Below, piece after piece: positions 8,032 to 16,161 of a DNA stretch of 64,000 nt. The notes beneath the pieces were generated by a model. It saw only the letters and a list, made by a program, of their open reading frames with translations. It was not told the DNA's origin and searched no databases. Within the stretch, counting starts at the first letter, position 1. Each line of letters begins with the position of its first letter. The stretch is taken from NCBI GenBank assembly GCA_027482245.1, contig JAIXWG010000038.1, forward strand, positions 62,001 through 126,000, in the 5' to 3' direction. Origin of the DNA: Acetobacteraceae bacterium. GTDB taxonomy: Bacteria > Pseudomonadota > Alphaproteobacteria > Acetobacterales > Acetobacteraceae. The position numbers were made by a program, and so were the translations under genes.

Positions 8032-9276
8032 ATGCAACCCGTCATCGGTATCGACTTCGGCACGACCAACAGCGTCGTCACCGCGCTGCGGGCGGATGGC
8101 AGCGCCAGCGTGCTGCGGCACGCGACGGACGATGTCTTCCGCTCCGTCCTCTGCTTCTGGTCGGATGGCGCGGGCGTCACCCGCCACGCCGCCGGGCCGC
8201 GGGGGATCGAGGCCTATCTGGAGGATCCGCTCGACAGCCGCCTCATCATGTCGATGAAGAGCTACCTGGCGCAGAAAAGCTTCCAGGAGACGCGCATCTT
8301 CGGCCGCGCCTACGGGCTGGAAGGCATCATCGCGCTGTTCCTGCGGGACCTGCTGGAGCCTTTCGCGGCGGAGATCGCCGGCGCGAAGATCGTCGTCGGC
8401 CGGCCCGTGCGCTTCGTGGGCGAGAGCGCCGATGACGCGCTGGGGGAGCAGCGCCTCCGCGCCGCCTTCGCCGCGGCGGGGCTGCCGGATGTGCAGGTGG
8501 CGCTGGAACCGGCGGCCGCGGGGCAGCGCTTCGCCGCCGGGCTCGACCATCCCGCGACGGTGCTGGTCGCCGACTTCGGTGGCGGCACCAGCGACTTCTC
8601 CCTGCTGCGCTTCGATCCCGGCCCGCCGCGGCGAGTGACCGCGCTGGGCCATGCCGGCGTCGGCGTCGCGGGCGATGCCTTCGACTACCGCATCATCGAC
8701 AACGTCATCTCCCCCCTGCTCGGCAAGGGCGGCACCTATCGCGTCATGGGCAAGCCGCTGCCGATCCCGCCGGCCTGGTTCAGCAGCTTCGCGCGCTGGC
8801 ACCTGCTGTCCCTGATGCGTGCGCCGAAGACGATGCGCGACATCGCGGAGGTGATGCGCACCGCCGAGCATCCGGAGCAGCTGGAGAACCTGGTCCGTCT
8901 GGTGAAGGACGAGGCCGGCTACGCGCTCTATCGCGCCGTCTCCGCCGCCAAGGCCGCGCTCTCCGCGTCGGAGGAGGTGGTGCTGCGCTTCGTGCATGAG
9001 GATTTCGACATCGCCGCGCCGATCCGCCGCGCGGATTTCGAGCACTGGATCACGCCGGAGCTGACGCGCATCGCCGCCGCCGTCGATGCCGCGCTGGCCG
9101 ATGCGCGGGTGGCGCCGGGCGCGGTGGACCGCGTGTTCCTGACCGGCGGCACCTCCCTGGTGCCGGCGGTGCGACGGTTGTTCGCCGATCGCTTCGGGGA
9201 GGACCGGCTGGTCACGGGCGGGGAGTTCGTCTCCGTGGCGGAGGGCCTGGCGCTGCTCGGGCGGGACGCCGCGTGA
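8032..9276 (+). CDS. Hsp70-family protein, YegD-like
   Basis: A 414-residue protein with an Hsp70/actin-type ATPase domain but no substrate-binding lid domain, as in E. coli YegD. The phosphate-1 motif is GIDFGTTNSVV at residue 5, phosphate-2 is VLVADFGGGTSDFSLL, and the adenosine motif is VFLTGGTSLVPAVRRLF. DnaK is over 600 residues, so this is a short chaperone-like ATPase of uncertain role. The start at 8032 is chosen because the GIDFGTTN motif must lie close to the N-terminus. Its stop overlaps the start of the TSUP permease gene by one base (TGATG), suggesting co-transcription. Confidence 0.88.
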   Translation: MQPVIGIDFGTTNSVVTALRADGSASVLRHATDDVFRSVLCFWSDGAGVTRHAAGPRGIEAYLEDPLDSRLIMSMKSYLAQKSFQETRIFGRAYGLEGIIALFLRDLLEPFAAEIAGAKIVVGRPVRFVGESADDALGEQRLRAAFAAAGLPDVQVALEPAAAGQRFAAGLDHPATVLVADFGGGTSDFSLLRFDPGPPRRVTALGHAGVGVAGDAFDYRIIDNVISPLLGKGGTYRVMGKPLPIPPAWFSSFARWHLLSLMRAPKTMRDIAEVMRTAEHPEQLENLVRLVKDEAGYALYRAVSAAKAALSASEEVVLRFVHEDFDIAAPIRRADFEHWITPELTRIAAAVDAALADARVAPGAVDRVFLTGGTSLVPAVRRLFADRFGEDRLVTGGEFVSVAEGLALLGRDAA

Positions 9277-10034
9277 TGGACCCCGCCACCGCGCTGCTGC
9301 TGGCGGCGGGGGGTGCCGCAATCGGCGCGGTGGGCGGGCTGCTCGGCATCGGCGGCGGCGTCATCGCCGTGCCGCTGCTGCTGGAAGTGCTGGCGGCGCG
9401 GGGCCTGGCGCCGGGGGTGGCGACGCCGCTCGCCATCGGCACGGCGCAGGCGGTGATCCTGTTGTCCTCGGTTTCCGCCGCCGCCGCGCATCACCGCCGC
9501 GGCAGCATCGATCCCGCGCTGCTGCGCGCCTGGCTGCCGGCGGTGGCGCTGGGCGGGCTGGCGGGGCTGGCGCTGGCGCCCTTCCTGCCGGCGGCGCTGT
9601 CGCTCGCCACCTTCGCGGCCATCGCGCTGGCGCTTGCCATCAGCCTGCTGCGCGGCGCGCCGGAAGCGACGGGCACCGCCGTGCCGCGCGGGCTGGCGCC
9701 GCCGGCCGCGATCGGGCTGCTGTCGGCGGCGCTCGGCGTCGGCGCGGGCACGCTGAGCGGGCCGGTGCTGGGGATGCTCGGCCTGCCGCTGAGTCGCGCG
9801 GTGGGGGCGGGCGCCGTGTTCAACCTGGCGGTCGCGGTGCCCGCCGCCATCGGCTTCGCCATCGCGGGGCAGGTGGACTGGATCGCCACCGCCCTGCTGT
9901 CGCTGCCCGCCATGGCGACGGCGCCGGGCTTCGCCAGGCTCGCCACGCGGCTGCCGGTGGCGAAGCTGCGGCTGATCTTCGCGCTCTGCCTGCTGGCGAT
10001 CGCGCTGCGCGTGGGGATGCGCCTGCTCGGCTAA
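9276..10034 (+). CDS. TSUP-family (TauE/SafE-like) membrane permease
   Basis: A 252-residue inner-membrane protein with about eight hydrophobic segments. A glycine-rich signature (GAVGGLLGIGGGVIAVPLLL) near the N-terminus and a repeat-like LGVGAGTLSGPVLGMLGLP in the second half are the hallmark of the TauE/SafE/TSUP family. Members export sulfite or organosulfonates or move other small anions. ATG at 9276 overlaps the Hsp70-like stop; a GTG at 9273 would add one residue. The end overlaps the convergent hydrolase gene by four bases. The substrate is unknown. Confidence 0.88.
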   Translation: MDPATALLLAAGGAAIGAVGGLLGIGGGVIAVPLLLEVLAARGLAPGVATPLAIGTAQAVILLSSVSAAAAHHRRGSIDPALLRAWLPAVALGGLAGLALAPFLPAALSLATFAAIALALAISLLRGAPEATGTAVPRGLAPPAAIGLLSAALGVGAGTLSGPVLGMLGLPLSRAVGAGAVFNLAVAVPAAIGFAIAGQVDWIATALLSLPAMATAPGFARLATRLPVAKLRLIFALCLLAIALRVGMRLLG

Positions 10035-10864
10035 CCGACCTCCGCCAGGAAGGCCTCCACCACCGCGTTGAAGGCGGCGGCGTGCTCGAAATAGGCGGAG
10101 TGGCCGGCGACGGGGATGTTCGCCACCCGCGCGCCGGGGATCAGCGGCGCCATGGCCGCGCCGGCGAAGGGCGGCAGCACCACGTCATCGCCACCGGGCA
10201 GGAACAGCACGGGGCAGCCCGCGGCGGCGAGGTCCGACGGGTGGCGCTTCCGCTGGTCATAGAGCCGCTTGCGCACGCCTTCCTTGTCGAGCCCCACGCT
10301 CAGCGCATCGATCTGGGCGTAGAGGTGGTGCAGCGCCGGCTTCTGTTCCGCCATCGCCGCGCCACCGGCGGCCAGGATGTTGTGGGCGGCAAGGTCGGCG
10401 CGCGTATTCGCGTGTTCGCTGTTCCAGGCCTCGAGCTTCGCGCGCGTCGCCTCATCCACCTGGCGGGCATCGAGCGATCCCGTGGTGGCGGCCAGCACCA
10501 GCGCCTTCACGCGGCCGGGGCGGAGCAGCGCGTATTCCACGCCGGTCCAGCCGCCCATGGACTGGCAGACCAGGCGGATGTCGCCCAGGCCGAGTTCATC
10601 GACCAGCGCCGCGAGGTCCCCCGCATAGTCCTTCGGGTCCGGCCCGCCCGCCGGCGCGGTGGAGGGGAAGAAGCCGCGATGGCTGAAGGCGACGCAGGTG
10701 TAGCGCGGCGCGAAATGCGCGACCTGCTGCCACCAGGACAGCAGCCCGCCGCCGAGGCCATGGGCGAAGACCAAAGCGGGGCCTGACCCCGTCACCTCAT
10801 AGGCGATCCGGCAATCCGGGCGTTCCAGCACGCCGCGGCGGCGGGGGGGCGCGGTGAAGGGCAT
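10031..10864 (-). CDS. Alpha/beta-fold hydrolase
   Basis: A 277-residue cytoplasmic hydrolase of the alpha/beta fold, similar in layout to 3-oxoadipate enol-lactonases and meta-cleavage product hydrolases. It has the oxyanion region AHGLGG, the nucleophile elbow CQSMGG with Ser102, an acid in LPGGDD and the catalytic His in VAGHSAYF. The elbow begins with Cys rather than the usual Gly. It is divergent from the GntR gene at 10994. A TATACT -10-like box on the minus strand lies at 10891-10896, with the TGCATGC boxes just upstream, so the same regulator may control it. The substrate is not predictable. Confidence 0.88.
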   Translation of the reverse strand: MPFTAPPRRRGVLERPDCRIAYEVTGSGPALVFAHGLGGGLLSWWQQVAHFAPRYTCVAFSHRGFFPSTAPAGGPDPKDYAGDLAALVDELGLGDIRLVCQSMGGWTGVEYALLRPGRVKALVLAATTGSLDARQVDEATRAKLEAWNSEHANTRADLAAHNILAAGGAAMAEQKPALHHLYAQIDALSVGLDKEGVRKRLYDQRKRHPSDLAAAGCPVLFLPGGDDVVLPPFAGAAMAPLIPGARVANIPVAGHSAYFEHAAAFNAVVEAFLAEVG

Positions 10865-10919
10865 GGGGGGCTCCTGCGTTCGGTGGCGGCAGTATAGGCC
10901 GGGGCGCCCGGGGCCAGAA

Positions 10920-10950
10920 TTGCATGCGCTAGACCCACCATTGCATGCAA
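10920..10950. promoter_or_regulatory. Paired TTGCATGC operator boxes upstream of gntR
   Basis: TTGCATGCGC (10920-10929) and the perfect 10-base palindrome TTGCATGCAA (10941-10950) are 21 bases apart start to start, two helical turns. They sit in the divergent spacer between the hydrolase (start 10864) and the GntR gene (10994). A third copy of the core lies just before the transporter operon at 11727. This arrangement fits a dimeric GntR-type repressor with autoregulation. The sequences and spacing are seen directly; binding is inferred. Confidence 0.55.
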
Positions 10951-10993
10951 CATGGCGGTGATGTTATCCGGGACACGTCCAGGATCGACCCGC

Positions 10994-11725
10994 ATGCCCC
11001 TCACCGGCCAGGCCGCGCGTGCCCTGATCGAGTTGCGCGCCCGAATCTTCACGGGCCGGCTGCGCGCCGGCGACCGCCTGGCGGAAATCCCGCTGGCGGA
11101 AGCGCTCGGCATGTCCCGCACGCCCATCCGGCTCGCGCTCTCCGCCCTGCAATCCGAGGGTCTCGCCGTGCCGGCGCCGGGCGGCGGCTTCGCGGTCCGC
11201 GCCTTCACGGTGCGGGAGGTCGATGACGCGGTGGCGCTGCGCGGGCAGCTGGAGGGCATGGCGGCGCGGCTGGTCGCGGAGCACGGCGTCTCCCGCGGCC
11301 TGGCGCGGCGGCTGCATGAGGCGCTGGACCAGGGCGATGCGGCGCTGGCCCGCGGCGTGCTGGATGAGGAAGCCCTCGACGCCTATGGCGCCATGAACAC
11401 GGCGCTGCATGCCGCGATCGCGGAGGCGGCGGGCAATGCGGCGCTGTCCCGCGCCATCGCGGCGGTGGAGGCGCTGCCCTTCGCCAGCGCCTCCGCCCTC
11501 GTCCCCAGCCCCGGCAGCGCGCCGCAGCGCCACCGCCTGCTGACCTTCGCGCACCAGCAGCACCATCTGCTGGTGGAGGCGCTGGAAGCCGGGCAGGGCA
11601 CGCGGGCGGAAGCCCTGGCGCGGGAGCACGCGGACAATGCGCGCCGCAACCTTCGCCTCATCCTCGATTCCGGGGAGGCCGAGGGCCTCGCCGCGCTCAT
11701 CACCTTCAGCGACGCCATCGCCTGA
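10994..11725 (+). CDS. GntR-family regulator (FCD type) of the adjacent ABC transporter
   Basis: A 243-residue regulator: winged-helix DNA-binding domain at about residues 5-75 (LIELRARIFTGRLRAGDRL and SRTPIRLALSALQSEGL), then an all-helical FCD effector domain. The start MPLTGQ at 10994 has AGGATC upstream; a start at 10952 would place the coding region against the operator palindrome. It is followed 26 bases later by a five-gene Liv-type transporter operon and then a MetE-like gene, all on the same strand. Palindromes with the core TGCATGCA before this gene and before the transporter suggest control of both. Confidence 0.88.
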   Translation: MPLTGQAARALIELRARIFTGRLRAGDRLAEIPLAEALGMSRTPIRLALSALQSEGLAVPAPGGGFAVRAFTVREVDDAVALRGQLEGMAARLVAEHGVSRGLARRLHEALDQGDAALARGVLDEEALDAYGAMNTALHAAIAEAAGNAALSRAIAAVEALPFASASALVPSPGSAPQRHRLLTFAHQQHHLLVEALEAGQGTRAEALAREHADNARRNLRLILDSGEAEGLAALITFSDAIA

Positions 11726-11726
11726 C

Positions 11727-11736
11727 CTGCATGCAA
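11727..11736. promoter_or_regulatory. Third TGCATGCA box, before the transporter operon
   Basis: CTGCATGCAA lies immediately after the GntR stop codon and 16 bases before the start of the substrate-binding protein gene. It repeats the core palindrome TGCATGCA found upstream of the regulator. It could let the GntR protein control the transporter separately or act as a roadblock. It also overlaps a possible but unlikely upstream ATG at 11731. Identity of the core is seen directly; function is inferred. Confidence 0.45.
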
Positions 11737-11751
11737 GGGAGGACAAGAACA

Positions 11752-12915
11752 ATGATCACCCGCCGCGCCCTCGCGCTCGCCACCACCGCCGCGCTCGCCG
11801 CGCCGCGACTCGCCGCCGCGCAATCCGGGAATTTCCGCATCGGCCTGATCCTGCCGATGACGGGCCCCTTCGCGAGCACCGGCCGCCAGGTGGAGGCCGG
11901 CATCAAGGCCTATCTCCGCCGCAACGGGGAGAGCTTCGGCGGGCGGCGCGTGGAGGTGCTGCTGCGCGACGATACCGGCACCCAGCCCGACGTGACGCGC
12001 CGCCTGGCGCAGGAGCTGGTGGTGCGGGAACGGGTGAAGGCGCTGGCGGGCTTCGGGCTGACGCCGCTGGCGCTGGCCGCCGCGCCGATCGCGACGGAGG
12101 CCAAGGTGCCGATGGTGGTGATGGCGGCGGCGACGTCGGTCATCGTCCAGCGGTCGCCCTTCATCCTGCGGACGTCGTTCACGCTGCCGCAGGCGACGGC
12201 GCCGATGGCGCAATGGGCGGCGGCGAACGGCATCCGGAGCGTGGCGACGCTGGTGACGGATTTCGCCCCCGGCCTCGATGCCGAGCGCGCCTTCAAGAAC
12301 CGCTTCACCGCTGCTGGCGGCCGCATCGCGCTGGAGCTGCGCACGCCGCTGCGCAACCCGGACTACGCGCCCTTCCTGCAGCGCGTCCGCGATGCCGCGC
12401 CGGAAGCGCTGTTCATCTTCGTCCCCTCCGGCGAGGGCGCGGCGCTGATGAAGCAGTTCGCGGAGCGGGGGCTGGCGCAGGCGGGCATCCGCGTCATCGG
12501 CACGGGCGACGTGCTGGACGACGACATCCTGAACGAGATGGGCGACGTCACGCTGGGCGCCATCACCAGCCACCACTACTCTGCCGCGCATGACAGCGCG
12601 GAGAACCGCGCCTTCCTCGAGAGCTACAGCCAGGTCCTGCCGAATGTCCGCCCGAACTTCATGGCGGTCGGCGGCTTCGATGGCATGCATCTGATCGCCG
12701 AAGCCTTGAAGCGCACCAATGGCAGCGAGGATGGCGAGAGGCTGGTCGCCGCCGCCAAGGGCCTCAGCTGGACCAGCCCGCGCGGGCCGGTGACGATCGA
12801 CGCCAACAGCCGCGACATCGTGCAGGACATCTACATCCGCCGTGCGGAGCGGCGTGATGGCCAGATCTGGAACATCGAGTTCGACCGCATCCCGCAGGTC
12901 CGCGACGAGGGATGA
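11752..12915 (+). CDS. ABC transporter substrate-binding protein (LivK type)
   Basis: A 387-residue periplasmic receptor of the branched-chain amino acid/amide family (periplasmic binding protein type 6). The signal peptide ITRRALALATTAALAAPRLA ends near AAAQ. The mature protein begins FRIGLILPMTGPFASTGRQ, the conserved opening of this family, followed by the two-lobed binding fold (EVLLRDDTGTQPD, MAVGGFDGMHLIAEAL). The start at 11752 has AAGGGAGGA upstream. It is the first gene of an overlapping permease/ATPase operon. The family also binds aromatic acids, amides and urea, so the ligand is open. Confidence 0.93.
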   Translation: MITRRALALATTAALAAPRLAAAQSGNFRIGLILPMTGPFASTGRQVEAGIKAYLRRNGESFGGRRVEVLLRDDTGTQPDVTRRLAQELVVRERVKALAGFGLTPLALAAAPIATEAKVPMVVMAAATSVIVQRSPFILRTSFTLPQATAPMAQWAAANGIRSVATLVTDFAPGLDAERAFKNRFTAAGGRIALELRTPLRNPDYAPFLQRVRDAAPEALFIFVPSGEGAALMKQFAERGLAQAGIRVIGTGDVLDDDILNEMGDVTLGAITSHHYSAAHDSAENRAFLESYSQVLPNVRPNFMAVGGFDGMHLIAEALKRTNGSEDGERLVAAAKGLSWTSPRGPVTIDANSRDIVQDIYIRRAERRDGQIWNIEFDRIPQVRDEG

Positions 12916-13778
12916 CGGCCTTCCTCTCCGTCCTGCTCGATGGCGTCGCCAGCGGAATGCTGCTCTTCGTCCTGTCGGTGGGCCTGTCGGTCACGCTCGG
13001 CCTGATGAATGTGGTGAACCTCGCCCATGGCGCCTTCGGCATGGTCGGCGGCTATGTCTGCGTGGTGCTGCTGAACCGGATGGGCGTGCCCTTTCCGCTG
13101 GCGCTGGCGGGCGCGACGGTGGCGGCGGGGCTGCTGGGGCTGGTGCTGGAACGCACGCTCTATGTGCGGCTTTATCGGCGCGACCATCTGGAGCAGGTGC
13201 TGTTCTCCATCGGCCTGGTCTTCGTGCTCGGCGCGGCGGTGGATTGGTTCATGGGCGCGCGGCAGCAGCTGATCCAGCTGCCGGCCTGGCTCTCCGGCCG
13301 GGTGGAGTTCTGGGGCGTGGGGCTTGGCCGCTACCGCATCTTCCTGATCGCGGTCTGCGGGGCGCTGGTGGCGGCGCTGCATCTCGGCCTGGTGCGCACG
13401 CGCTTCGGCGCGCAGCTGCGCGCGGCGGTGGATGACGGAATCGTCGCGCGTGGCATGGGGCTGCCGGTGCCGCGGCTGTTTGCGTTGACCTTCACGCTGG
13501 GCTCCGCGCTGGCGGGGCTGGGCGGCGCGCTGGGGGTGGAGGTGCTGGGCCTCGATCCGACCTTCCCGCTGAAATACATGGTCTACTTCCTCATCGTCGT
13601 CGCCGTCGGCGGCACCAACACCGTCATCGGCCCCTTCGTCGCGGCGCTGCTGCTCGGCATCGTCGATGTGCTCGGCAAGTACTACGTGCCGGAGGTCGGG
13701 GCCTTCATCATCTACACCGCCATGGTCGTGCTGCTGCTGGCGCGCCCGCATGGGCTGCTGAAGCGGGCGGATGCATGA
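12912..13778 (+). CDS. ABC transporter permease, LivH type
   Basis: A 288-residue inner-membrane permease with about eight hydrophobic helices. The LivH hallmark LGLMNVVNLAHGAFGMVGGYV lies near residue 30, and a conserved region ALAGLGGALGVEVLG near residue 200. The start overlaps the upstream stop in ATGA, and the end overlaps the next gene likewise. It pairs with the LivM-type permease to form the channel of the importer. Confidence 0.93.
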   Translation: MTAFLSVLLDGVASGMLLFVLSVGLSVTLGLMNVVNLAHGAFGMVGGYVCVVLLNRMGVPFPLALAGATVAAGLLGLVLERTLYVRLYRRDHLEQVLFSIGLVFVLGAAVDWFMGARQQLIQLPAWLSGRVEFWGVGLGRYRIFLIAVCGALVAALHLGLVRTRFGAQLRAAVDDGIVARGMGLPVPRLFALTFTLGSALAGLGGALGVEVLGLDPTFPLKYMVYFLIVVAVGGTNTVIGPFVAALLLGIVDVLGKYYVPEVGAFIIYTAMVVLLLARPHGLLKRADA

Positions 13779-14698
13779 GGATCGTGCTGCACGCCCTGCC
13801 GTGGATCGTGGCCATCGGCGCCTATTTCGCGATGCCGGAACAGCTGCCGCTGCTCTCCGCCATCGCCATCGCCGCGCTCTTCGCCCTCTCTCTCGACCTG
13901 CTGGTGGGCTATGCGGGCTTCGTCACGCTCGGCCATGCGGCCTTCTTCGGGCTCGGCGCCTATGTCGCCGGCATCCTCGGCCAGCAGGGCTGGGGGGAGC
14001 CGATCAGCGGGTTGTTCATCGCCGCGGCCATCGCCGCCCTGCTGGGGCTGGTGACGGCGCCGCTGGTGCTGCGGGCGGGGGAACTCGCGGGGCTGATGGT
14101 GACGCTCGGCCTTGGCCTGATGCTGTATGAGGCCGCGAACAAGGCGGCCTTCCTGACCGGCGGTGCGGATGGGTTGCAGGGCGTCGAGATCTGGCCGGTC
14201 TTCGGCATCTGGCGTTTCGATCTGTGGGGCCGCACCGCCTATCTCTACAGCCTGGCCGTGCTGTTCCTGCTGTTCCTGCTGGCGCAGCTCCTCGTCCGCT
14301 CCCCCTTCGGGCTGTCGCTGCGCGCGATCCGGGAGAATCCGAAGCGCGCGGCGGCGATCGGCATTCCGGTGAAGCGGCGCCTCGCCGCGGCCTATGTCAT
14401 CGCGGCGGGTTATGCGGGGGTGGCGGGCGCGCTGCTGGCGCAGACCACGCAATTCGCCTCCCTCGATGCGCTGTCCTTCCAGCGATCGGCGGAGGGGCTG
14501 CTGATGCTGGTGCTCGGCGGGTTGGGCACGCTGCATGGCGCGCTGATCGGCGCGGCGGCCTTCACCGTGGCCCATCACGCGCTGTCGGAAGCCAGCCCGC
14601 AATTCTGGCAGTTCTGGCTGGGCATTGCGCTGGTGGCCCTCGCCCTGCTGGGGCGGGGCGGGTTGATGGGCGCGCTGCGACGGCTGGTGCGGCGATGA
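13775..14698 (+). CDS. ABC transporter permease, LivM type
   Basis: A 307-residue inner-membrane permease of the LivM family, with the signature LLVGYAGFVTLGHAAFFGLGAY around residues 43-65 and the coupling region LRAIRENPKRAAAIGIPVKR near residue 185. It partners the LivH-type permease. Start and stop overlap both neighbours through ATGA, so the operon is translationally coupled throughout. Confidence 0.93.
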   Translation: MRIVLHALPWIVAIGAYFAMPEQLPLLSAIAIAALFALSLDLLVGYAGFVTLGHAAFFGLGAYVAGILGQQGWGEPISGLFIAAAIAALLGLVTAPLVLRAGELAGLMVTLGLGLMLYEAANKAAFLTGGADGLQGVEIWPVFGIWRFDLWGRTAYLYSLAVLFLLFLLAQLLVRSPFGLSLRAIRENPKRAAAIGIPVKRRLAAAYVIAAGYAGVAGALLAQTTQFASLDALSFQRSAEGLLMLVLGGLGTLHGALIGAAAFTVAHHALSEASPQFWQFWLGIALVALALLGRGGLMGALRRLVRR

Positions 14699-15441
14699 CC
14701 GCGCTCGGCACCTGCCACCTGACGCGGCGCTTCGGCGGCTTCACGGCGGTGGACGCCGTCAGCTTCACGCTGATGCCGGGCGCCCGCCACGCGTTGATCG
14801 GCCCGAACGGCGCGGGCAAGACGACCTTCGTGAACCTGCTGAGCGGCGCGCTGCCACCCTCCGAGGGAAGGGTGATGCTGTTCGGGCAGGACATCACGCA
14901 TCTGCCGCAGCATGCCCGCGTCCGCGCCGGCCTGGCCCGCACCTTCCAGGTCAACCAGCTCTTTCCCCAGTTCACGCCGCTGGAGGCGGTGACGCTCGCG
15001 ATCGGCGAGCGCGAGGGCCAGGGCGCCACCTGGTGGCGTGCGTCCCGCGCCGGCGCGGAGGCTACGCGGCTGCTGGATGATCTGCATTTCCCGGAGGCCG
15101 ACCGCAGCCGCGTCACGGCGGAACTGCCCTATGGCCGCCAGCGCCTGCTGGAGATCGCGCTGGCGCTGGCGCTGAAGCCCCGCGTGCTGCTGCTGGACGA
15201 ACCCGCCGCCGGCGTACCGCCTGCGGAAAGCCGCGAGGTGATGCAGGCCATCGCGGCGCTGCCGCGGGACGTCGCCGTGCTGCTGATCGAGCACGACATG
15301 GACCTCGTCTTCCGCTTCGCGGAACGCATCACTGTGCTCGCCTTCGGCGCCGTGCTGGCGGAGGGCGCGCCGGAGGCCATCGCGAAGGATCCGCGCGTGC
15401 GGGAAGCCTATCTCGGCACGGCGGAGATCGCCCATGGCTGA
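14695..15441 (+). CDS. ABC transporter ATPase, LivG type
   Basis: A 248-residue ATP-binding subunit. It has Walker A GPNGAGKTT near residue 38, a Walker B region VLLLDEPAAGVPP and the switch His in LLIEHDMDLVF. The signature region reads LPYGRQRLLEI instead of LSGGQQ, which is usual for LivG proteins. The real start is the ATGA overlap at 14695; the open frame runs much further upstream but only as a shadow of the permease gene. It energises the LivH/LivM pair together with the LivF-type subunit. Confidence 0.93.
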   Translation: MTALGTCHLTRRFGGFTAVDAVSFTLMPGARHALIGPNGAGKTTFVNLLSGALPPSEGRVMLFGQDITHLPQHARVRAGLARTFQVNQLFPQFTPLEAVTLAIGEREGQGATWWRASRAGAEATRLLDDLHFPEADRSRVTAELPYGRQRLLEIALALALKPRVLLLDEPAAGVPPAESREVMQAIAALPRDVAVLLIEHDMDLVFRFAERITVLAFGAVLAEGAPEAIAKDPRVREAYLGTAEIAHG

Positions 15442-16144
15442 GCCGCTGCTCGGCGTCGAAAACCTGGCTGCCGGCTGGGGCGAGGGCCTCGTCCTCGATG
15501 GCGTCTCGCTGCGCGTGGCGGAGGGCGAGGCGCTGGCGCTGCTCGGCCGCAACGGCGCGGGCAAGACCACGCTGATCAACGCGCTGATGGGCATCGCGCG
15601 ACAGCGCGGCGGGTCCATCCGGCTCGCGGGCACGGCGCTCGATCGCCTGGCGCCGGAACGCCGCGCGGCGCTCGGCCTCGGCTGGGTGCCGCAGGAACGC
15701 GCGGTGTTTCGCTCGCTGACCGTGGCGGAGAACCTGACCGCGGTGGCGCGGCCCGGGCGGTGGGACGAGAAGGCGGTCTATGCGCTGTTCCCGCGGCTGG
15801 AGGAGCGTCGTCGCAACCTCGGCAGCCAGCTCTCGGGCGGTGAGCAGCAGATGCTCGCCATCGGCCGTGCGCTGATGCTGAATCCCCGGCTGCTGCTGCT
15901 GGACGAGCCGCTGGAAGGCCTCGCCCCCGTCATCGTGCAGGGGCTGCTGGCCGCCATTCAGCGCCTGGTGCGGGATGAGGGGATGGCCGCGATCCTCATC
16001 GAGCAGCACGCCACGCAGATCCTGCCCATCACCGATCGTGCCGTGATCCTGGATCACGGCCGCCTCGTCGCCGAAGGCGATTCCCAGCAGATGCTCGCGG
16101 ATTCCGCGTTGCTGGAACGCCATCTCGGCCTCGCTCTTCACTGA
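15434..16144 (+). CDS. ABC transporter ATPase, LivF type
   Basis: A 236-residue ATP-binding subunit with Walker A GRNGAGKTT, the family Q-loop region LGWVPQERAVFRSLTV, signature LSGGEQQMLAIGRAL and Walker B LLLLDEPLEGLAP. It overlaps the LivG-type gene by eight bases. It completes a five-gene importer (binding protein, two permeases, two ATPases). The MetE-like gene follows 17 bases later and is probably on the same transcript. Confidence 0.93.
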   Translation: MAEPLLGVENLAAGWGEGLVLDGVSLRVAEGEALALLGRNGAGKTTLINALMGIARQRGGSIRLAGTALDRLAPERRAALGLGWVPQERAVFRSLTVAENLTAVARPGRWDEKAVYALFPRLEERRRNLGSQLSGGEQQMLAIGRALMLNPRLLLLDEPLEGLAPVIVQGLLAAIQRLVRDEGMAAILIEQHATQILPITDRAVILDHGRLVAEGDSQQMLADSALLERHLGLALH

Positions 16145-16161
16145 CCAGCAAAGGAAACGCC

